Assembly (NCBI GenBank): GCA_035606665.1
Contig: DATNEY010000005.1
Location: 1-64,000, forward strand
Length of the DNA: 64,000 nucleotides
Direction of reading: 5' to 3'
Source of the DNA: DASUGC01 sp035606665
GTDB lineage: Bacteria; Acidobacteriota; Vicinamibacteria; Vicinamibacterales; SCN-69-37
Positions within the stretch are counted from its first letter, which is position 1. Each line of letters starts with the position of its first letter. Position numbers and translations under genes: made by a program. The notes under the pieces are model-generated. The model was not told the origin of the DNA. It saw only the letters and a list, made by a program, of their open reading frames with translations, and searched no databases. Positions 8,772 to 18,638 of the stretch are shown in pieces.

Positions 8772-10655
8772 ATGCGTGGCCCACTCGCGTTCCTGCTCGT
8801 CGCAACCCTCCTCACCGGCGCCTGCCATAACGTCGGCGACGTCAAGGTCCTGTCGCTCTCGTTCACGGGAACAAAGTCATTCGACAGCGGCGCGCTCGCC
8901 GGCGTGCTCGCCACGCGCAAGAGCGGCTGGCTGCCCTGGTCGCCGAAGCACTACTTCGACCGCGCCGAATTCGAATCCGATCTGAAGCGCATCGTCGCGT
9001 TCTACTCCGACCGCGGCTTTCCCAGCGCGCGTGTCACCAACATCGACGTGACGTTCAACGCGAAAAAGGACGGGGTGCACGTCACCATCGCGATCGACGA
9101 GGGCGCGCCCGTGCTCGTCGAGGCCGTCAACTTCGAGGGCTTCGATCGACTGCCTGCGGACGGCAAGTCCGCCCTCGACTCGCTGCCGCTGAAGCAGGGC
9201 GGACGCCGGGACCGCGACCTCGTGCGCGCGACGCGCGATCAGGCCGCGCGGCTGTTCCGCGATCGCGGCTACCCGCTCGCCGTCGTGGACGCGAGCGAGC
9301 GGCCGGGCGCGAACGCGAACCTGGTGATCGTCACCTATCGCGCGGACCCGGGCGCGCAGATGAACTTCGGCAACGTCGCGGTCACGGGGCTCGAGACACT
9401 GCAGGAAAAAAACATCATCCGCGAGCTGGCATTCAAGCCGGGCCAGCTCTTCGATGAGCGGCTGATCGCGCGATCGCAGCGAAAGTTGAGCAGGCTCGAG
9501 CTGCTCGAAGTCGCCGTGGTCACTCCTCGACTCGATGCCGCGGACGGAAAGTCCGTGCCGGTGGCCGTCACCGTCACCGAGGGCCCGCCGCGGCTGCTCC
9601 GTCTTGGTATTGGTTACGGCTCCGAAGAGCTGGCGCGCGGCACGCTGACGTGGCAGCACCTCAACTTCCATGGCGGCGCGAAACAGGCGACGGTGGACGC
9701 CAAGTATTCGGCGATCGAACGCGGCATCGATCTCGGCCTCATCGATCCGTACGCCTGGCGCAGCGGTCTCTCGTCCAGAATCGGCGCGACCGCGTGGCGG
9801 ACGCAACAGCTCACCTACGATTCGGAGCGGTACGGCGGCAGTTACGGCCTCACCTATCAGACCGAGCGCGCCTCATCGTCGGCCCATCCGCCCATCCGCT
9901 ATCGCGCGCAGGCAACCTACGCGTATCAGCGCATCCGGTTCGGCATCACCCAGGAGTTTCTGGCGGATCAGTCGCGTCGCGACGAGCGCATTGCGCTCGG
10001 CTTCGATCCGGACACCGGCCGCGCCTCGGGCGGCCTCGCCACAATCGAGCTGAGCCTGGAGCGGCAGGCGCTGGACAACGCCGCCAATCCACGGCGCGGG
10101 ACCATGTCATCGGCGCAGTTCGAATTCGCGTCACACTCACTCGGCGGCACGTACAACTACATCGAGATCGGCGGCGAAGGGCGCGGGTTCCTGCCGCTGG
10201 GCCCGATGGTGTTCGGTGTGCGCGCGCAGGCGGGGACGATCGCCTCCCGCAACGTCTCACTCGTGCCGTTCTCGAAGCGCTACTTCCTCGGCGGGTCGGC
10301 GCACCTGCGCGGCTGGAGCCGCTTCGAGGTGAGCCCGCTCGACGATGAGGGCCGGCCGATCGGCGGACGAACGGTACTGGACCTGTCCGCGGAACTCCGA
10401 GTGCCGCTGCCTCGTCCGGCCTCCCTGGGTCTGGTGGGATTCGTGGACGGCGGCAACGTCTGGGCCGGCGGATTTGAAATCAAGCCACGCGACCTCAGAT
10501 GGGCCGCCGGAATCGGCCTGCGCTATCTGACGCCGGTGGGCGCGATCAGAATCGATCTCGCGCGCCAGCTCACACCAATCCCCAACCTGCTCATCAATGG
10601 TGCGCCGTCGACGAAGCGTTGGCGTCTGCACTTCAACCTCGGGCATACGTTCTGA
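8772..10655 (+). CDS. tamA: TamA/BamA-like Omp85 outer-membrane assembly protein
   Basis: Outer-membrane protein of 627 aa. The N-terminus (MRGPLAFLLVATLLTGACHN) is a signal peptide ending in a lipobox-like LTGAC, unusual for an Omp85 barrel. POTRA-like repeats follow to about residue 280, with the POTRA turn RIVAFYSDRGFPSARV. The C-terminal half is a 16-strand barrel with the substrate-motif KRYFLGGSAHLRGWSRFEVSPLD and GGRTVLDLSAELRVPL. It ends LHFNLGHTF with a terminal aromatic, as expected for Bam targeting. It is 2 nt upstream of tamB, so both form the TAM complex unit. Called TamA rather than BamA because of that pairing. Confidence 0.9.
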   Translation: MRGPLAFLLVATLLTGACHNVGDVKVLSLSFTGTKSFDSGALAGVLATRKSGWLPWSPKHYFDRAEFESDLKRIVAFYSDRGFPSARVTNIDVTFNAKKDGVHVTIAIDEGAPVLVEAVNFEGFDRLPADGKSALDSLPLKQGGRRDRDLVRATRDQAARLFRDRGYPLAVVDASERPGANANLVIVTYRADPGAQMNFGNVAVTGLETLQEKNIIRELAFKPGQLFDERLIARSQRKLSRLELLEVAVVTPRLDAADGKSVPVAVTVTEGPPRLLRLGIGYGSEELARGTLTWQHLNFHGGAKQATVDAKYSAIERGIDLGLIDPYAWRSGLSSRIGATAWRTQQLTYDSERYGGSYGLTYQTERASSSAHPPIRYRAQATYAYQRIRFGITQEFLADQSRRDERIALGFDPDTGRASGGLATIELSLERQALDNAANPRRGTMSSAQFEFASHSLGGTYNYIEIGGEGRGFLPLGPMVFGVRAQAGTIASRNVSLVPFSKRYFLGGSAHLRGWSRFEVSPLDDEGRPIGGRTVLDLSAELRVPLPRPASLGLVGFVDGGNVWAGGFEIKPRDLRWAAGIGLRYLTPVGAIRIDLARQLTPIPNLLINGAPSTKRWRLHFNLGHTF

Positions 10656-10657
10656 CC

Positions 10658-13600
10658 ATGGGCCGCCTCCGCCGGCTTGGCCGGCTCACTGGCACGCTGT
10701 TCGTCGCGCTGCTGCTCACGGTGGCGGCCGTCGGCGTCATCAGCGAGAGCGAGTGGTTCAAGAACTGGCTTCGGCTGAAGCTGGTGACGCAGCTGGCGAC
10801 CGTGCTCGATGGTGAGCTACGCGTCGGGCGCCTGGGCGGGAACCTGTGGACAGGAGTGACGCTGGACGATCTCCAGCTCACGAATCGGGACGGTCAGGTG
10901 GTGCACGCGGATCGGATACGCGTGCGTTACGACCCGATCACGCTTGCGAAGCGCCGCTGGATCGTCGATCGCGTGGTCATCGAGCGCGCCAGCATCCAGA
11001 TCGTGGAAACGCCGTCCGGCTGGAACGTCACGCATCTCACGCGCCCGCGTCCGCCGGGAGGCAAGCCGCCGACCGTATTCGTCCGCAGCCTCGAGCTCGT
11101 GGACTCGACGGTCACTGTTGACCGGACGTCCGCGAGGCCGCGGATCCTGACCGGCGTGAACCTCACGTCGTCGTTGAGAGCATCTGGCGGCACCGTCTCG
11201 TTCGACGTCCAGGCGCTCAATGCACTCGACGCCGCCACTGGTCTTGCGGTGCACGAGTTGCGCGGATCGGCGTCCGACAATTTCAGGAACTTTGAGGTGC
11301 AGTTCTCGGCGGCTGCCGAACATATGGCCATCGGCGGTACGGCGCGTGGTCACATGGAAGGCGCGACCCGAATCATTGACGCGGATTTCGACACCAGGCG
11401 CCTCAATCTCGCTCCCCTTTTCGAGGCACCCAATCTCGCGAGCGACATCACAGGTCACGTCACAACGCGGACCGTTCTGCCGGCCGGTGGACGTCCGTGG
11501 CAGATCGCCTTCCGTTTTTCCGGACCTGGATCGCGCGCGCTTGGCTATTCCGCCGATCGGATCGACGCGAGCGGGCGCGTCATCGACGGCGCCGTGATCT
11601 TCGACTCGAACGTGTCGGCGTACGGAGCGCAGGCGACGGTTCACGGCACATGGCAATGGGCGAAGCCCGGGCGCGCGGCCACTTTCAACGGACGCGGAGC
11701 ATTCGCGTCGCTCGACGTGCGCAAGCTGCCGCCAACGCTGAAGCTGCCGCAACTGGACACCCAGGTCTCGGGACGATTTGAAACATCCGTTTCGAAACAG
11801 CACTGGAAGGCGCACGGCATCCTGTCCGGCGGCGTCGTCGAGGGCGCAACCGTTGGTCCGGGCACGCACGCGGCCATCGACTCGGAAAATGGCGTCACGA
11901 CGTACGCCGCAGTCGGCATCGCGAGCCATGTCGACGTGGAGCGATTCGGCCGCGTGCTCCAGGTCGCATCGCTCTCCACGCCACGCTTCTCGAGCGATCT
12001 TTCCGGGGACTTCTTCGTCGTCGGCCGCACATCGGCCGGCGCCCCTCACTTTCTGATTGGCGGAGCGGCCCTGGCAGCGTCCACCATCTCCGCCACTCGC
12101 GTGCAACATCTCAACGCACTCGTGTCGCTCGAAGAACGACGGCTCGTCGTTACTGCCGGAGGCACGTTCGCGGAGCTCAACAACACGACGCTCGATCTGC
12201 CGTGGGATTCGTTCAAAGCCGCGGGCGACCTCGACGGCTGGCTCGCGATCAACGACATCGACCAGCCGATCACCGAGGACAATCTGGAGTTCGGCGGGCG
12301 TGCGGATCTCGGTCCGTCGATCGTACGTGGCATCAGCATTGATTCCGTTACGGCGAGCGCACGATTGCTCGGCGGAGCGTTGACGATCGACACGCTCGAT
12401 GCACGAACGGCCGACGCGACAATCACGGCAACCGGCGGCCTCGGAGTTCGCCAATCCGCAGGAGGCGCGGGCATCACGCTCAAGGCGGACGTGCGGGATC
12501 GTGCGTTTCTCGAGCGGGTGCTCCAACGGCCGGTCTTTGCCGCAGGTACCGTCGATGCGACCGTCTCCGGCACGCTCGCGTCTCCGGCCGCGGCGGGCTC
12601 GCTCTCTCTCCATGAGGTCGCGTACAGCGACAGTCTGACGGCGCTCACGACGAATGCGACGTTCACGGTCGAGTGGCCGGATCGCATCGTCGACCGCCTC
12701 GCGTGGAGAGTGAAGGGCGACGCGTCGTTCGTCACGGTCGAGGGCACCGAAATCCAGCAGATCAATGCAACGGCGGACGGCGGGCCGAAAGAAATGGCGA
12801 TTGACGTCCGGGCCGAGCAGAAATCGCGAACGCTCGGCGTCGAGGGCCAGCTTCGGCTCCAGCCTGAAGCGCGCGAGTTGCTGCTGCGCCAGCTCGCACT
12901 CACCACCGGCGCGATCGAATGGAGCATGCCTGCGAACCAGCAGGCGGTGCTCAAGTACGGCGTCGATCGCATCGACGTACGCGATCTGACGCTCGCGCGG
13001 GGAGCGCAGCGAATCGCGGTCGCGGGCGGCTTTGACGTTGGCGCCGGGCCCCAGGCGGCCGGTGGATCGCCGCTGCAGTTGAAGCTCACTGACGTGGACG
13101 TGGCTGACATCAACGGCATCCTGCTCGGCGATCGGCAGCTCACCGGCAAGGTCAACGGCACGGTGGCCGTCCGCGGAAACCGCGCGGCCCCCGTCGTCGA
13201 GGGCGACGTCACCGTTGCCAATGGATCGGTGCAGGGCGTTGCGTATGAATCAGTGCAGGGGCGCGTGAACTACACCGAAGGCGTTGCGACGATCGACGCG
13301 ATTCTGAACCAGTCCGCCGGCGCGAGTCTGAAGGCGACCGGAACGATTGCGCTGAACGCGAGCGCTGACGCCGGCCGAACGATGGACTTGAAGATTACCG
13401 GCGGGCCCGTGAATCTCGGGCTCGTGCAGGCGTTCACCGACGAGATCGACAAGGTCTCAGGTGACGCGTCGGTCGACTTGCGCGTGACCGGCTCGATCGG
13501 GGATCCCATGCTGGCGGGGCACGCCGGCCTCACGAAGGGCGCGTTCACGGTCCTCGGCACGGGCGTGCGATATCAGGGCGTGGAAGCCGCGCTTGATTTC

Positions 13601-14749
13601 GCGGACGGCCGCATGACGGTCCGGCAATTGCGGCTGGCGGACGTCAACGGCGATGAGCTGACCGCGACAGGCGACCTCGACATCCGGCGGGGCGTGACGA
13701 ATCGGTCGGTTGACATCCAGATCCACGGGCGGAGCGTCAGCGTGCTCGCCAACCAGTTCGGCACCGCGGAAATGAACGCCGACCTTCGCCTTTCGGGCGA
13801 TCTGGGCGCGCCGGTACTGCGCGGGACGGCCACGCTCGAATCCGGACGCATCGAGGTCGCGAACCTGCTCGAGCAGACGGTCGCGCGGCCGTACTCGACG
13901 ACGGCACAGGGGGCGCCCGGAGCGGAAGCGGCCGCGGTCCGCGTGCAGACGCCGTGGGAGAAGGCTGACATCAACGTCCAAATCCACCTGCCGGACAACC
14001 TCGTACTTCGCGGGCGGAATCTCAGGGTCTCCGGCAGCGGCTTCGGCCTTGGAGACATGAACATCATCACGGGCGGGACGTTCGACGTGACGAAGGCACC
14101 GGGCGCCGAAGTCGGCGTGCGCGGCACACTCGAGGTCGTCCAGGGCTCGTACTCGTTCCAGGGCCGCAGGTTCGAGATCGAACGCGGCAGCGATCTCCGC
14201 TTCCCGGGCGGCCGGCCGCTTACCGATCCCATCGTCAACGTCGATGCGACACGCGAGATCTCCGGCGTCACGGCCCAGGTCCACCTCCGCGGCAGCGCGC
14301 GCACACCCGAGCTCACGCTCTCGAGCCGGCCCGCGCTCGAAGAAAGCGACATCCTCTCGCTGATCGTCTTCAACCAGCCCGTGAGCGCGCTGGGCTCCGC
14401 CGAGCAGGTGAACCTCGGCCAGCGCGCCGCCGCGATGGCCGCCGGCGCGATCGCTTCCCCGCTCGCGGATTCGATCGGGCGCGCGCTCAACCTCGATGTA
14501 TTTGAAATCCAGGCACCCACCGAGGACACCGCCGGCGCCGTGGTGATCGGGAGCCAGCTCGGCTCGCGGATCCTGCTCGGCCTGCGACAGCAGTTCGGAA
14601 ACAGCGAGGTTGGCATGGTGACGCTGGAGTATCGAGTCAACCGGTTGCTGCGATTCGTCACGAGCGTCGCCAGCGGCACGCTCCAGGCCCACGCAACGCG
14701 CCGCACCGATCGCGGCGGCGTGGATCTGATCTTCGTTATCCGGTACTAA
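10658..14749 (+). CDS. tamB: Translocation and assembly module protein TamB
   Basis: Very large (1363 aa) envelope-spanning protein of the TamB/AsmA-like lipid-transport and outer-membrane assembly group. ATG 10658 lies 2 nt after the tamA stop. An N-terminal single membrane anchor (TGTLFVALLLTVAAVGVI) is followed by a NWLRLKLVTQLATVLDGELRVGRL beginning. Over a thousand residues of beta-rich repeats follow, ending in the DUF490 domain (about the last 330 residues) with PEL-TLSSRPALEESDILSLI and LEYRVNRLLRFVTSV. Family members form a hydrophobic groove bridging inner and outer membrane. An earlier in-frame start would overlap tamA and is rejected. Confidence 0.92.
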   Translation: MGRLRRLGRLTGTLFVALLLTVAAVGVISESEWFKNWLRLKLVTQLATVLDGELRVGRLGGNLWTGVTLDDLQLTNRDGQVVHADRIRVRYDPITLAKRRWIVDRVVIERASIQIVETPSGWNVTHLTRPRPPGGKPPTVFVRSLELVDSTVTVDRTSARPRILTGVNLTSSLRASGGTVSFDVQALNALDAATGLAVHELRGSASDNFRNFEVQFSAAAEHMAIGGTARGHMEGATRIIDADFDTRRLNLAPLFEAPNLASDITGHVTTRTVLPAGGRPWQIAFRFSGPGSRALGYSADRIDASGRVIDGAVIFDSNVSAYGAQATVHGTWQWAKPGRAATFNGRGAFASLDVRKLPPTLKLPQLDTQVSGRFETSVSKQHWKAHGILSGGVVEGATVGPGTHAAIDSENGVTTYAAVGIASHVDVERFGRVLQVASLSTPRFSSDLSGDFFVVGRTSAGAPHFLIGGAALAASTISATRVQHLNALVSLEERRLVVTAGGTFAELNNTTLDLPWDSFKAAGDLDGWLAINDIDQPITEDNLEFGGRADLGPSIVRGISIDSVTASARLLGGALTIDTLDARTADATITATGGLGVRQSAGGAGITLKADVRDRAFLERVLQRPVFAAGTVDATVSGTLASPAAAGSLSLHEVAYSDSLTALTTNATFTVEWPDRIVDRLAWRVKGDASFVTVEGTEIQQINATADGGPKEMAIDVRAEQKSRTLGVEGQLRLQPEARELLLRQLALTTGAIEWSMPANQQAVLKYGVDRIDVRDLTLARGAQRIAVAGGFDVGAGPQAAGGSPLQLKLTDVDVADINGILLGDRQLTGKVNGTVAVRGNRAAPVVEGDVTVANGSVQGVAYESVQGRVNYTEGVATIDAILNQSAGASLKATGTIALNASADAGRTMDLKITGGPVNLGLVQAFTDEIDKVSGDASVDLRVTGSIGDPMLAGHAGLTKGAFTVLGTGVRYQGVEAALDFADGRMTVRQLRLADVNGDELTATGDLDIRRGVTNRSVDIQIHGRSVSVLANQFGTAEMNADLRLSGDLGAPVLRGTATLESGRIEVANLLEQTVARPYSTTAQGAPGAEAAAVRVQTPWEKADINVQIHLPDNLVLRGRNLRVSGSGFGLGDMNIITGGTFDVTKAPGAEVGVRGTLEVVQGSYSFQGRRFEIERGSDLRFPGGRPLTDPIVNVDATREISGVTAQVHLRGSARTPELTLSSRPALEESDILSLIVFNQPVSALGSAEQVNLGQRAAAMAAGAIASPLADSIGRALNLDVFEIQAPTEDTAGAVVIGSQLGSRILLGLRQQFGNSEVGMVTLEYRVNRLLRFVTSVASGTLQAHATRRTDRGGVDLIFVIRY

Positions 14750-14765
14750 CCAGGGAGGTTCGTCG

Positions 14766-15113
14766 ATGCGTATGAAAACCGTGTTGCAGACACTCGCGCT
14801 CGTCGCCATCTCGGGCGCCGCGCTCTCGGCGCGCCGCGCGGTGTTTCAGGACAACTCGGTGACCGTGACGGGCTGCATCGAACGCGATGCAGCCTCGAGC
14901 ACGGCCATCTACAAGGTCATCGTGTCGCAGCCGGACGGGACGTCCCTCATCTATCAGCTGAACGCGCCCGGTAACGCGTCGGTTCCGGCGGCCGCCGGAA
15001 AGACGGCGCAGGTGACCGGCTCGCTGACAACTGAAAAGCGCGCCGGCCGCGATGTGAGAGTCATCGCCGTCAAGGCCATCGAGGTCGTCGCCGAGGGATG
15101 CCGCAAGGGCTAG
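14766..15113 (+). CDS. Small exported protein of unknown function
   Basis: 115 aa with a clear signal peptide (MRMKTVLQTLALVAISGAALSA). It has a good RBS (GGGAGG) 10 nt before ATG 14766; ATG 14772 is a possible alternative. The mature part has VTVTGCIERD near residue 35, YKVIV and LIYQLNAPG segments and AQVTGSLTT, with a C-terminal Cys. This pattern resembles small OB-like exported proteins common in Acidobacteriota, but I cannot name a function. Two cysteines (residues about 38 and 112) could form a disulfide. It lies 16 nt downstream of tamB and may be co-transcribed. Confidence 0.75.
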   Translation: MRMKTVLQTLALVAISGAALSARRAVFQDNSVTVTGCIERDAASSTAIYKVIVSQPDGTSLIYQLNAPGNASVPAAAGKTAQVTGSLTTEKRAGRDVRVIAVKAIEVVAEGCRKG

Positions 15114-15135
15114 GCGAGCCTGAGCGGCGGCGGGA

Positions 15136-15476
15136 GTGGGTCCGACTGAGTGCTGACGTCCCGGCTCGGCGGGATCAGTCGCCGGTCGACGAGGGATCGG
15201 ATCGCCCGGCTCAGGCGAACATGCCGCTCGAAATCCTCGCGCCGTCCGGTCGGCCTGCAGACTGACGCCCATCGCGCCGGCCCAGTTGCAATCCACTCAG
15301 GCGCGGCGCTCGCACGCCTCCCTCCCTCCGCTCGGATTTCAGACTGGCGCCCTCGCGGCAGTTCGATTCGCCGCGCGATCCGATCCCTCGTCGACCAGCG
15401 ACTCTGACTCGGGGATCGTGGGTCAGGCTGAGTCCTGATGGCCCGCCGCCTTCGGAGTGGCCCGATGGGCGTCAGT
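15136..15476. repeat. Structured intergenic region with nested inverted and direct repeats
   Basis: This lies in the only gene-free stretch over 300 bp (15114-15518). An exact 21-bp inverted repeat pairs 15184-15204 with 15376-15396, extending with one mismatch over about 28 bp. A second exact inverted repeat pairs 15261-15274 (ACTGACGCCCATCG) with 15463-15476; the two pairs are interleaved. An imperfect ~28-bp direct repeat beginning GTGGGTC occurs at 15136 and 15418. Possibly a remnant mobile element or a structured RNA. An ORF across it on the minus strand is repetitive and unconvincing. Confidence 0.6.
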
Positions 15477-15518
15477 GTGAAATCACGCCGGAGGCAATCG
15501 CCGTTATTCAGTGGGCTT

Positions 15519-17240
15519 CTAACTCTTATCCCAGAACTTATCTTCGATTTCCGAACCGAATCCCTTCGCCTCATCGTCCAAGAAACTGTTACGGCGGTAG
15601 CTTGGATACAGAGGCTGTATGAACTGCCACCAGCTCGGCGCGACACCTCGGTCGAAGTCCCAACGCCGTAGAAGTTTGAAGACTCCAGGCGGGCTTCCAG
15701 CCATGGCCAGTGGCCGATCGCGAACGGCCTGATCCATTTCCTCAAGATCCTCAACGCTCAAGACAACCAGTGCCGCGACCTTGGTCGCATGCTCTGCCTT
15801 GAGAGCTTCACGCAGCTCCGCATCCAGCAACTGCCAGACTCCGGGCGTCCTGACACGCTTGTCTGTAGCTATCATGATCGGATAGAGGCGCTGAATGTCG
15901 GTGTTCGGCAGAGGGATTTGCGACACTCGATCAGTGAGAACGGAGTCGATGTCTCGCGCCAGCTGCAGAACGGCTTCCCGATATGGTTCTTGACCTAGTC
16001 TTTCCCGCCCAACGAAGGTGCGCTTGAGCGCCTGACGCAGGACATTTGTATCCCCTGAGTTTGCTGCCGGGTCACCGATCCGGCTGGTTGTAATCTCGAC
16101 GAGTGCGAGATGACGCTTGAAGCAGACCGCCGCATCGATCTCGCCTGTTCGCAGTTGGATCCGCGGAAAAAGTGACGCATGTGAGCCGGTGGCAATTCGT
16201 TGAAGTACACGCAAGATGTACTCCTCCGAGATCTGGCCCCAGTCCGCTTGCCACATGTCCTGTTGGTCGACGTCGGGATCCTTCAACCACCAAAAGATGT
16301 CCCCGGAGAGCTTCTCTGCAACGAGCTCTGGCATGATGGCAGCAACGGTGCCATTGCGGAACCGAAGAAATGGCCGATCACGGAACGGCAGATGACCAAT
16401 TGGGCCTCCTATTTCAGAATCAGCGATGACGTCGCTCCAGACGCGGGCAGTCCTCGTCAAGAAACTCTCCAAGGCGGCTTTGGAAATCGTAGTTTTGGCA
16501 AGGAACGTCTCAGGGTTGAACATGATTGACGTCGGATTACTGAAAATGTCCGACAGCTTCCGCACTCCCGACCAGTAGGAAACAAACATCGCCAAGGTCG
16601 TTACGTCATCGAAACTCAAGCCTACGGCCCCAAGCATTCGGCTCTTCAGCTTCGCCACCTTCGGTGCGAGCTTGGGATCTGATTCTGCAGCGCGAAGCAT
16701 GATCCTTGTCCGGGCCAAGACCAGATTGACGTTCGGCTGTTCGCCAAGCCAAAGCCTTGGCATGAGGCCAGCCGCAACTTCGAGCCAACGTTCTGTAGTG
16801 CCCCTAGGTGAACTTGGGACTTCTTTGACCCGCGACACATCAGCGGCGAATCTCAAGGCATTGAAGAGGACCTGGAGACCCGGGACTGAGTTGGGGTCGA
16901 GGTCTGTCGACTCCGGACAAACAGCCATTGCTCGCCGCAACAGCGACAAGACTTGGAACGGCTCAAGAAATACTGAATCACGCTCTTTCAATTCGTCTTT
17001 GAGTCTCCCGACCTGGACTCCCATCGCGGCCATCGCCTCGATGTACGACGCATTCAGTTCGCGAAAGTGATTCGTTCGATCGGCCGAAAGTGCGTTGAGA
17101 AGACTGACGCATCGGACGAGGACGGGCTGTCGAGGGAGCTGCCGCAGTTGGTTGTCTAACTCGGCCAATGAACCAGTCGGCAATCCGAGTTCTTCGCTGC
17201 AAATCACCGTAACGAAACGTGGGCCGACTCTCGGTTGCAT
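15519..17240 (-). CDS. Orphan 573-aa protein with PD-(D/E)XK-like signature
   Basis: I do not recognise a named family. The protein is soluble, with no signal peptide or membrane segments. Around residues 367-385 it shows G-E-I-D-x12-E-I-T (D369, E382, T384), which matches the D-x(n)-E-x-K core of restriction-endonuclease-like nucleases except that T replaces the catalytic Lys. Helical sequence precedes it (about 1-340). The C-terminal part carries LYPIMIATDKRVRTPGVWQLL and VAALVVLSVEDLEEM strands. Base composition drops here (28 G+C of 60 at 16501-16560), unlike its neighbours, suggesting transfer. It stands alone next to the structured repeat region. A defence or DNA-processing role is inference only. 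Confidence 0.8.
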   Translation of the reverse strand: MQPRVGPRFVTVICSEELGLPTGSLAELDNQLRQLPRQPVLVRCVSLLNALSADRTNHFRELNASYIEAMAAMGVQVGRLKDELKERDSVFLEPFQVLSLLRRAMAVCPESTDLDPNSVPGLQVLFNALRFAADVSRVKEVPSSPRGTTERWLEVAAGLMPRLWLGEQPNVNLVLARTRIMLRAAESDPKLAPKVAKLKSRMLGAVGLSFDDVTTLAMFVSYWSGVRKLSDIFSNPTSIMFNPETFLAKTTISKAALESFLTRTARVWSDVIADSEIGGPIGHLPFRDRPFLRFRNGTVAAIMPELVAEKLSGDIFWWLKDPDVDQQDMWQADWGQISEEYILRVLQRIATGSHASLFPRIQLRTGEIDAAVCFKRHLALVEITTSRIGDPAANSGDTNVLRQALKRTFVGRERLGQEPYREAVLQLARDIDSVLTDRVSQIPLPNTDIQRLYPIMIATDKRVRTPGVWQLLDAELREALKAEHATKVAALVVLSVEDLEEMDQAVRDRPLAMAGSPPGVFKLLRRWDFDRGVAPSWWQFIQPLYPSYRRNSFLDDEAKGFGSEIEDKFWDKS

Positions 17241-17356
17241 GGGCGTCGGAAGGACTAACAGTAACTAGCGCCTAGTCGTTGAACATCGACGCACAAACGG
17301 AGCACGAACCTTGTATCGCTCGCCGAGGATTTGTCGTTCGGCGCGATCGGAGCCGC

Positions 17357-18469
17357 CTACTCGCCCAGCTCCCCTACGATGAAGCGATCGAAGGCGTAGA
17401 GCAGATCTTCGCGGTTGGAGTACGGCCCGGGGCGGTAGCCGCGCGAGCTGATGCCGGCCTGCGCGAGCTCGCAGACGTGCCAGTCCTGCTTGTTCGTCAT
17501 ATCCCAGAAGGCGGTCGCGTCGGAGAAATCGAACGCGGGCCTCCCCGCTTCCGCCGGATCCACCATCCAGTCGCACACGATCCGCGTGTGGTTCGGCGCG
17601 AGCGGCCAGAGCGTGTGTGTCAGCACGTAGTCGGGGTGCGGCGCGATCATGAAGTTCGGGAACACCGAGTAGTAATAGATGTGGCGGCGGTCGTCCTCCG
17701 AGAGTCCCGGCAGCGGCGACCGCGGACAGGTGCCATCCATCGACATGGTGGCCGCGCCTTCGTTCAGATCCATACGCCCGCCCATGTAGTTCGTCCGGAA
17801 CGGCTCGTTCTCACCGCTCAGGTAGTGCGAGAGCTTGTTCAGCGCGGGATGCAACGTCGGGCAGTGCAGGCACTCGTTGTAGTTCTGGACGATGAGTTTC
17901 CAGTTGGCGGCGACGTCGTACACGATCTGGTGCGCGCGGCGCAGGCCGGCCATTCCCCAGGGACGGAACTTGTCCGGCAGCGCCCCCAGCTGGTCCGCCA
18001 ATGACGGGCCCGACGCGGCCATCGACACGAATACGAAACCGTCCCACACGTCCGCGCGCACGGCGTTCAACGGAAACTCATCGCGCGTGAAGCCCGGCGA
18101 ACCGTCCATGTGCGGCGCGCCGATGAGCCGGCCCTCATAGTCGTACGTCCACGCGTGATACGGACACCGGATCGATCCCGCGAACTCGCCGCGTTCGGCG
18201 TCGCACAACTGGGTGCCGCGGTGCCGGCAGAGGTTGTGGAACGCCCGAACGCCGTCGCCGTCCTGCCTCACGATCAGAATGTTGTCGCCCGCAACAGTGC
18301 GCGTGATCCACGAGCCGCGCTCGGGAAGCTCCTCGAGGCGCGCGACCCCGACCCACTTGCGCCGGTAGAACACGTCGAGCTCGCGCTCGAACAGGGCCGG
18401 ATCGGTGTAGTAACGCGCCGGCAGCGTGAACGCGGTCTCAGGGAGGGTCGATCTGGGCTTGAAGGACAT
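17357..18469 (-). CDS. Aromatic-ring-hydroxylating dioxygenase alpha subunit-like Rieske oxygenase
   Basis: Rieske non-heme iron oxygenase, 370 aa from ATG 18469 (MSFKPRSTLPE); the longer TTG start at 18481 is less likely. The 2Fe-2S site is C81-x-H83 and C102-x2-H105 (CRHRG and CPYHAW). The mononuclear iron site is NYNECLHCPTLHP, with H202 and H207, and an acidic ligand probably in the later FWDMTNKQDW segment. This arrangement is shared by alpha subunits acting on aromatic acids and on quaternary amines such as betaine or carnitine; the substrate cannot be told apart by eye. No reductase or beta subunit is nearby, so the electron donor must be encoded elsewhere. Confidence 0.9.
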   Translation of the reverse strand: MSFKPRSTLPETAFTLPARYYTDPALFERELDVFYRRKWVGVARLEELPERGSWITRTVAGDNILIVRQDGDGVRAFHNLCRHRGTQLCDAERGEFAGSIRCPYHAWTYDYEGRLIGAPHMDGSPGFTRDEFPLNAVRADVWDGFVFVSMAASGPSLADQLGALPDKFRPWGMAGLRRAHQIVYDVAANWKLIVQNYNECLHCPTLHPALNKLSHYLSGENEPFRTNYMGGRMDLNEGAATMSMDGTCPRSPLPGLSEDDRRHIYYYSVFPNFMIAPHPDYVLTHTLWPLAPNHTRIVCDWMVDPAEAGRPAFDFSDATAFWDMTNKQDWHVCELAQAGISSRGYRPGPYSNREDLLYAFDRFIVGELGE

Positions 18470-18638
18470 CCGCGAGTCCAATCATATCCAGACGCACGCG
18501 CCACCTGCTGGCGAGGGAGAAACTACCCGGTCTTCGGCAGAAACCGCGGAATCCCGCGTAGTTTGCGCGATTCCCGCTGACGGCCCCGTTGACACGGTTC
18601 TTGCAGTAGAGAGCACTGAACCGAAGGGGGATACCGCC

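Noticed and set aside
10817..12613. 598-aa minus-strand ORF inside tamB
   Set aside because: GC-driven open frame; Arg/Asp/Gly-rich with no domain.
15110..15754. 214-aa ORF on the minus strand across the structured repeat region
   Set aside because: It is composed of repeat-derived Arg/Ser-rich sequence (RSLVDRR repeated), overlaps the 15519 gene in another frame and has no recognisable domain; the frame is open because of GC bias.
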